64,000 nucleotides of DNA, taken from assembly GCA_051881695.1 (NCBI GenBank), contig JBJEQJ010000040.1:1-64000 (forward strand), in the 5' to 3' direction. Positions 60,754 to 64,000 of this stretch are shown here, piece after piece. The notes beneath the pieces are model-generated. The model worked only from the letters and a program-made list of their open reading frames with translations, was not told the origin of the DNA and did no database searches. Each line of letters begins with the position of its first letter. Within the stretch, counting starts at the first letter, position 1. Position numbers and translations under genes: made by a program. This stretch comes from CAYJFG01 sp051881695. Lineage in GTDB: Bacteria > Bacillota > Clostridia > Oscillospirales > Acutalibacteraceae.

Positions 60754-61791
60754 CTATCTTTTTAAAATTTTTTCTTCTGAAGACGGGGGAGAGCTGTTAT
60801 ATTTTGCAAGCATAGGTTTAGCTGCCTTGAATAGAAGAAGTGCGTCGTTGTAATCGTTGCAATTTTCAGGAGGAATATGATTAAAGCATATATATCCATT
60901 TTGACGATATTTTTCCATTAACTGTTGCGCCGCAGTCTGTCCCGGATTCGTTTCGTCTTTATTGTCGTTATTGAGGCAAAAATGCAGAACCTTGACTTCG
61001 TGATGGTAGTCAAGATAATGTGCCAGAGCAACATCGGATAAACCATTTAGACTAATTCTGTTACGGCGTTTGTACATATCCTTATCTTTAAATATAAGGT
61101 TCTCCATCGAAGCATGAGAAAGCACCTCAATAAAGCTTTCAAATATGTACAGCCTGTCGCTATTTGCAGCAGGGCATAAAGTAAAGGTATATCGCTTATC
61201 GCTGCCGGAACAGTCGCCTCTGAATTTCTTATCGGTTACAGTTAAAGTCCCTCGCTTTGTTGCAAAAGCCGGAGCATTATCTTCGTTATATCCTACGGCA
61301 ACAACATTTCCGTTTTCATCCTGATACAGCTTATGCTCATCTACCATTTTGCCGATAATATTACTGTCAAGACCTCTTGTCTTGCATAAGTAGGCAAACA
61401 ATCTGTTGTACTGACCTTGTGCCTTGTTGGGGAGTTCAAGCTGTCTGTTTTCAATTTCGTGCTTGATAGGTGCGCAGGGAATAAAATAATCTTCACAAGA
61501 ACTTGTACCTAGCAGCTTTTCAAGAGCTTCCGGATATAACTTATTCTCAAGCTTTCTGACTGCATCTATTACATCAGCTCCGCCTATCTGGCGTGAATTC
61601 CAGAACCATCCCTTTTCATCAGGGTAAATAAAGAGGCTATCGTGTTCAACACAACGATAGCCTCTACCACTCTTTTTAAAAGAAAACCCATACTCACGTT
61701 TAAAATACTCAAGAGTGCTTAAGTTCCGTGCTGCTTCTTTTTCTGTAAGAGAAAAGCTTTTTATTTTATTCTTGTTTCTTGTTTTTTCCAA
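60754..61791 (-). CDS. DUF3991/Toprim domain protein of a mobile element
   Basis: The 345-residue protein has an N-terminal DUF3991-like region (LEYFKREYGFSFKKSGRGYR, FWNSRQIGGADVIDAVRKL), a central segment, and a Toprim-like domain (about 210-320: LYIFESFIEVLSHASM, VALAHYLDYH, LHFCLNNDNKDETNPGQTAA). Such proteins are primase-like accessories of conjugative and mobilizable elements. It overlaps the small membrane-protein gene by 26 bp and is probably co-transcribed with topB on the minus strand. Confidence 0.8.
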   Translation of the reverse strand: MEKTRNKNKIKSFSLTEKEAARNLSTLEYFKREYGFSFKKSGRGYRCVEHDSLFIYPDEKGWFWNSRQIGGADVIDAVRKLENKLYPEALEKLLGTSSCEDYFIPCAPIKHEIENRQLELPNKAQGQYNRLFAYLCKTRGLDSNIIGKMVDEHKLYQDENGNVVAVGYNEDNAPAFATKRGTLTVTDKKFRGDCSGSDKRYTFTLCPAANSDRLYIFESFIEVLSHASMENLIFKDKDMYKRRNRISLNGLSDVALAHYLDYHHEVKVLHFCLNNDNKDETNPGQTAAQQLMEKYRQNGYICFNHIPPENCNDYNDALLLFKAAKPMLAKYNSSPPSSEEKILKR

Positions 61792-62125
61792 TTTTATTAA
61801 ACCGTCCTTTCTTTTTGTACTTGTCTATATAATCAAAAGAATGAAGCTTACGTTTTAACTTCCAAACGTAAGCTTCTGCTGCATAAATGCTGAAAATTAA
61901 AATTAACGGGCTGTATGCATTAAAAATTAATACAACTGCAGATACGATTGCAAAGAATAGCAGAAAAAACTTAACCTCTTTCTTGATATTAATTCTGCGT
62001 GGTGAAAAGGAGTCTTGAGCATAACGATAATTAAGTTCTTCTTTTAGCCCCAATACGCTTTTTCGTTCCAAATAAAACAAAACGGTAAAAAAAATAACGG
62101 TAGATACTCTCATAGCTGCCCTCAT
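61766..62125 (-). CDS. Small membrane protein of a mobile element
   Basis: The 119-residue basic protein has one short N-terminal hydrophobic stretch and two adjacent central helices (about 52-85), with a lysine-rich C-terminus. The start overlaps the topB stop by 4 bp (ATGA) and its end overlaps the Toprim gene. Function unknown; the overlaps make it part of the same operon. Confidence 0.6.
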   Translation of the reverse strand: MRAAMRVSTVIFFTVLFYLERKSVLGLKEELNYRYAQDSFSPRRINIKKEVKFFLLFFAIVSAVVLIFNAYSPLILIFSIYAAEAYVWKLKRKLHSFDYIDKYKKKGRFNKIGKNKKQE

Positions 62126-64000
62126 TTTTTCTTAGGAAAAACTAATTCTATTTTTCCATCATTACTTAGCTTGAGCTTAGCGTCAAAGGTAGCTCCTTTT
62201 TTGCTTTTAAAGCCCTTTATTATGTTCGTACTGCCGTTTTTTAATAATAACTGCATTTGATTATCTGTAATTTTTTTACCGCAAATTGTGCCGTTTACGG
62301 CAAATTTACAGCCATCCTTATAAGCGGAACAGCCATATCCCCAAGAGTGCTTAATAAGGCTTTTATTGCATATCGGACATTTAAGAGATTTTTCTGAGCT
62401 GCTTAAGCTGGCGTTTTTGTATGCGGTATTTTTATGCTTGCAAAATTCTTCAACAACGGATTTTTGCAGTTCATTAACATCAAGTGTGCCTTTACGGATT
62501 TCCTCCTGTATCAGCCACCATTTAGCTGTAATATTTGCAGTTTTAATGTTTTGCGGCAACAAGGAGTAAAACTCTCGCCCAAGCTTTGTTGACACAATAG
62601 CTTTACCCTTATATGATATAAAGCCACGCTTAAATAATGTATCAATCGTTGCTGTTCGTGTGGCAACCGTGCCTATACCGCCGTGTTCACCTTTTTTACC
62701 CTTGTCCTTATCTTTTAGGATTTTTGCTATTTCCGGGTCTGTTACATACTTTGCTATACTTGCCATATCCTTAACGAGTGTTCCGGGTGTATATGGTTTT
62801 AACGGTTTTGTTTCTTTTTCTGCTATATTGCAGTCAGCAATATAGACGTTACTTTTACCTTCAGGTAATAAAAAAGAGTTTTCTCTTTCTTCGTCGCTGC
62901 TTTTAGTCTGAAAATACCTTCTGAAGCCCTCATCGGTAATCTGTTTTGCTTTGTACTGTAATATACCATTTGCAAGCTCTATGGTAGCAATTGACTCTGT
63001 ATACTTTACGTTCGGCAGAAATTGCATAATATATCTCTCGCAAATTAGAACATATACATTGCGCTCCTGCTCTGACATAACAGATAAATCAACCTGCTTT
63101 TCCTGAGGGATAATAGCGTGATGAGCTGACACGTTTTTATCATTAAAGCATTTTGAATGTAAGCTATAATCGCAGGGATAGTCGATAAAGGTGATTCCGA
63201 GGTTTTTAAAGACTATCGGCAGTAAAGTCGGAGCATTTTGAAAATGCTCTTCCTTAAGATATTGACAGTCAGAACGGTTATATGTAATCGCTTTATGCTT
63301 TTCCCTCAAGCTTTGTGTACTGCTGTCTATTTCTTTAAGGCTGTAGCCGAACTTTCGGCTTATCTCGCTTGCAAGCTCTGTGGCATTAAAGGGTAGGGGA
63401 GGAGCTTGTTCTTTATTGGATACTTGGGTGCTGCAAGTGAATTTCTTACTTGTAATTTGAGATGTTATATTTTCAAGTGCAGTCCTGTCAAGAATATACT
63501 TTTCTTCACCTAAAAGCTCTTTGCTTGGTTTAAAGCTAAAAGTTAATTCTTCATCGTTTACTTGAACTTTTGCCATCAGCTCATAATATTTTGTTTTTAT
63601 GTGATTTTTAATTGCATAATCTCTGTTTACAATTAATCCGAGAGTTGGAGTCTGAACACGTCCAATGCTTAAGCCTTTTTTTCTTAAGGTTATTCCGGCA
63701 AGACGTGTTTCGTTTATACCAAAGCATATATCAGCCATCTGTCTGGCGTATGCGGCTTTGCCGTTAGCTCTTTCTCTGTCGTCATTAATCTTAAGATTAT
63801 CAAATTCTTTGAGTATATTCTTCGCAATGTTATCATTAACGTAGACCCTGTACACAGGTTTCTTGAAATTAAAATAATCAAGGATTTCATCAATCAGGAG
63901 CTGACCCTCGTCATCAGGGTCACCGGCATGGATAACACAGTCACATTCACCTAAAAGCTTCTCTATGATTTTAAGGCGTTTAAGTTTATATTCCTCTTTG
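62122..64000 (-). CDS. topB: DNA topoisomerase III (partial, runs off window)
   Basis: The frame is open to the window end, so the true start lies beyond base 64000 and the GTG near 63855 is internal. The visible 625 residues include a Toprim motif IHAGDPDDEGQLLIDE, the QTPTLGLIV motif, and the active-site tyrosine in ITYNRSDCQYL. A C-terminal C4 zinc ribbon (CPICNKSL, CSAYKDGCKF) follows. Type IA enzymes pass single strands. Here the gene belongs to a conjugative-type element, where TopB-like proteins aid DNA transfer. The Toprim motif reads DPDDEGQ rather than the usual DPDREGE. Confidence 0.88.
   Translation of the reverse strand, partial: KEEYKLKRLKIIEKLLGECDCVIHAGDPDDEGQLLIDEILDYFNFKKPVYRVYVNDNIAKNILKEFDNLKINDDRERANGKAAYARQMADICFGINETRLAGITLRKKGLSIGRVQTPTLGLIVNRDYAIKNHIKTKYYELMAKVQVNDEELTFSFKPSKELLGEEKYILDRTALENITSQITSKKFTCSTQVSNKEQAPPLPFNATELASEISRKFGYSLKEIDSSTQSLREKHKAITYNRSDCQYLKEEHFQNAPTLLPIVFKNLGITFIDYPCDYSLHSKCFNDKNVSAHHAIIPQEKQVDLSVMSEQERNVYVLICERYIMQFLPNVKYTESIATIELANGILQYKAKQITDEGFRRYFQTKSSDEERENSFLLPEGKSNVYIADCNIAEKETKPLKPYTPGTLVKDMASIAKYVTDPEIAKILKDKDKGKKGEHGGIGTVATRTATIDTLFKRGFISYKGKAIVSTKLGREFYSLLPQNIKTANITAKWWLIQEEIRKGTLDVNELQKSVVEEFCKHKNTAYKNASLSSSEKSLKCPICNKSLIKHSWGYGCSAYKDGCKFAVNGTICGKKITDNQMQLLLKNGSTNIIKGFKSKKGATFDAKLKLSNDGKIELVFPKKK

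Overview
This window looks like a low-GC Clostridia chromosome, probably a gut or rumen Oscillospiraceae/Ruminococcaceae-type anaerobe. The basis is the AT-rich spacers, strong AGGAGG-type ribosome binding sites, consensus sigma-A promoters, a dockerin-bearing leucine-rich surface protein, an ECF transporter module, and acetate kinase plus SecG housekeeping genes of Firmicutes type. The species assignment is inference; no marker in the window fixes it.

Layout. 1-7.5 kb: the end of a BspA-like/dockerin surface protein, tmcAL divergent from ackA, secG, tRNA-Ser, an M23-like secreted protein with an almost exact internal duplication, and two small poorly known genes. 7.9-11.1 kb (minus): a zur-znuA-znuC-znuB zinc uptake operon with a palindromic operator over its -10 box. 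11.2-11.7 kb: an approximately 455-nt non-coding transcript unit with its own promoter and intrinsic terminator. 11.7-18.8 kb: a polyamine operon (arginine decarboxylase, aminopropyltransferase, carboxynorspermidine dehydrogenase and decarboxylase, agmatine deiminase, N-carbamoylputrescine amidase). 19-21.6 kb: a DUF6514-like gene and an anchored NlpC/P60 cell-wall hydrolase.

22-31.3 kb is the most striking accessory region. A promoter, a c-di-GMP-I (GEMM)-like riboswitch and an intrinsic terminator precede a cluster of two SipW-type (Ser/His) signal peptidases, four TasA/camelysin-like secreted or anchored proteins and a 1428-aa secreted protein. The reading is a riboswitch-controlled extracellular fibre or biofilm-matrix system. 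31.4-38.5 kb carries two solute-binding lipoproteins and two ABC permeases followed by an HlyD-like adaptor and a MacB-like membrane protein, with no ATPase gene.

38.5-56 kb is mostly core genome: a PAP2 phosphatase, a beta-helix acyl/nucleotidyl-transferase-like protein, a corrinoid adenosyltransferase, glyA, ruvCAB, glmM, an rRNA-type methyltransferase, ecfA1-ecfA2-ecfT-truA, a DUF5711 protein, cvpA, pgsA and a clpE-type ATPase. 56.1-56.8 kb is a five-gene tRNA cluster (Gly, Arg, His, Lys, Gln). It is followed by about 550 bp of ORF-poor, hairpin-rich DNA with a consensus minus-strand promoter, which I read as one or two structured RNAs. 57.5-64 kb holds a lipoprotein, an Mrr-like nuclease with a zinc ribbon, and the end of a conjugative-element-like module (HTH protein, DUF3991/Toprim protein, small membrane protein, topoisomerase III running off the window).

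The best candidates for undescribed biology are the two orphan structured RNAs (11.2 kb and 56.8-57.4 kb) and the riboswitch-linked SipW/TasA-like cluster. All functional calls are from sequence reading only; no database search was run.
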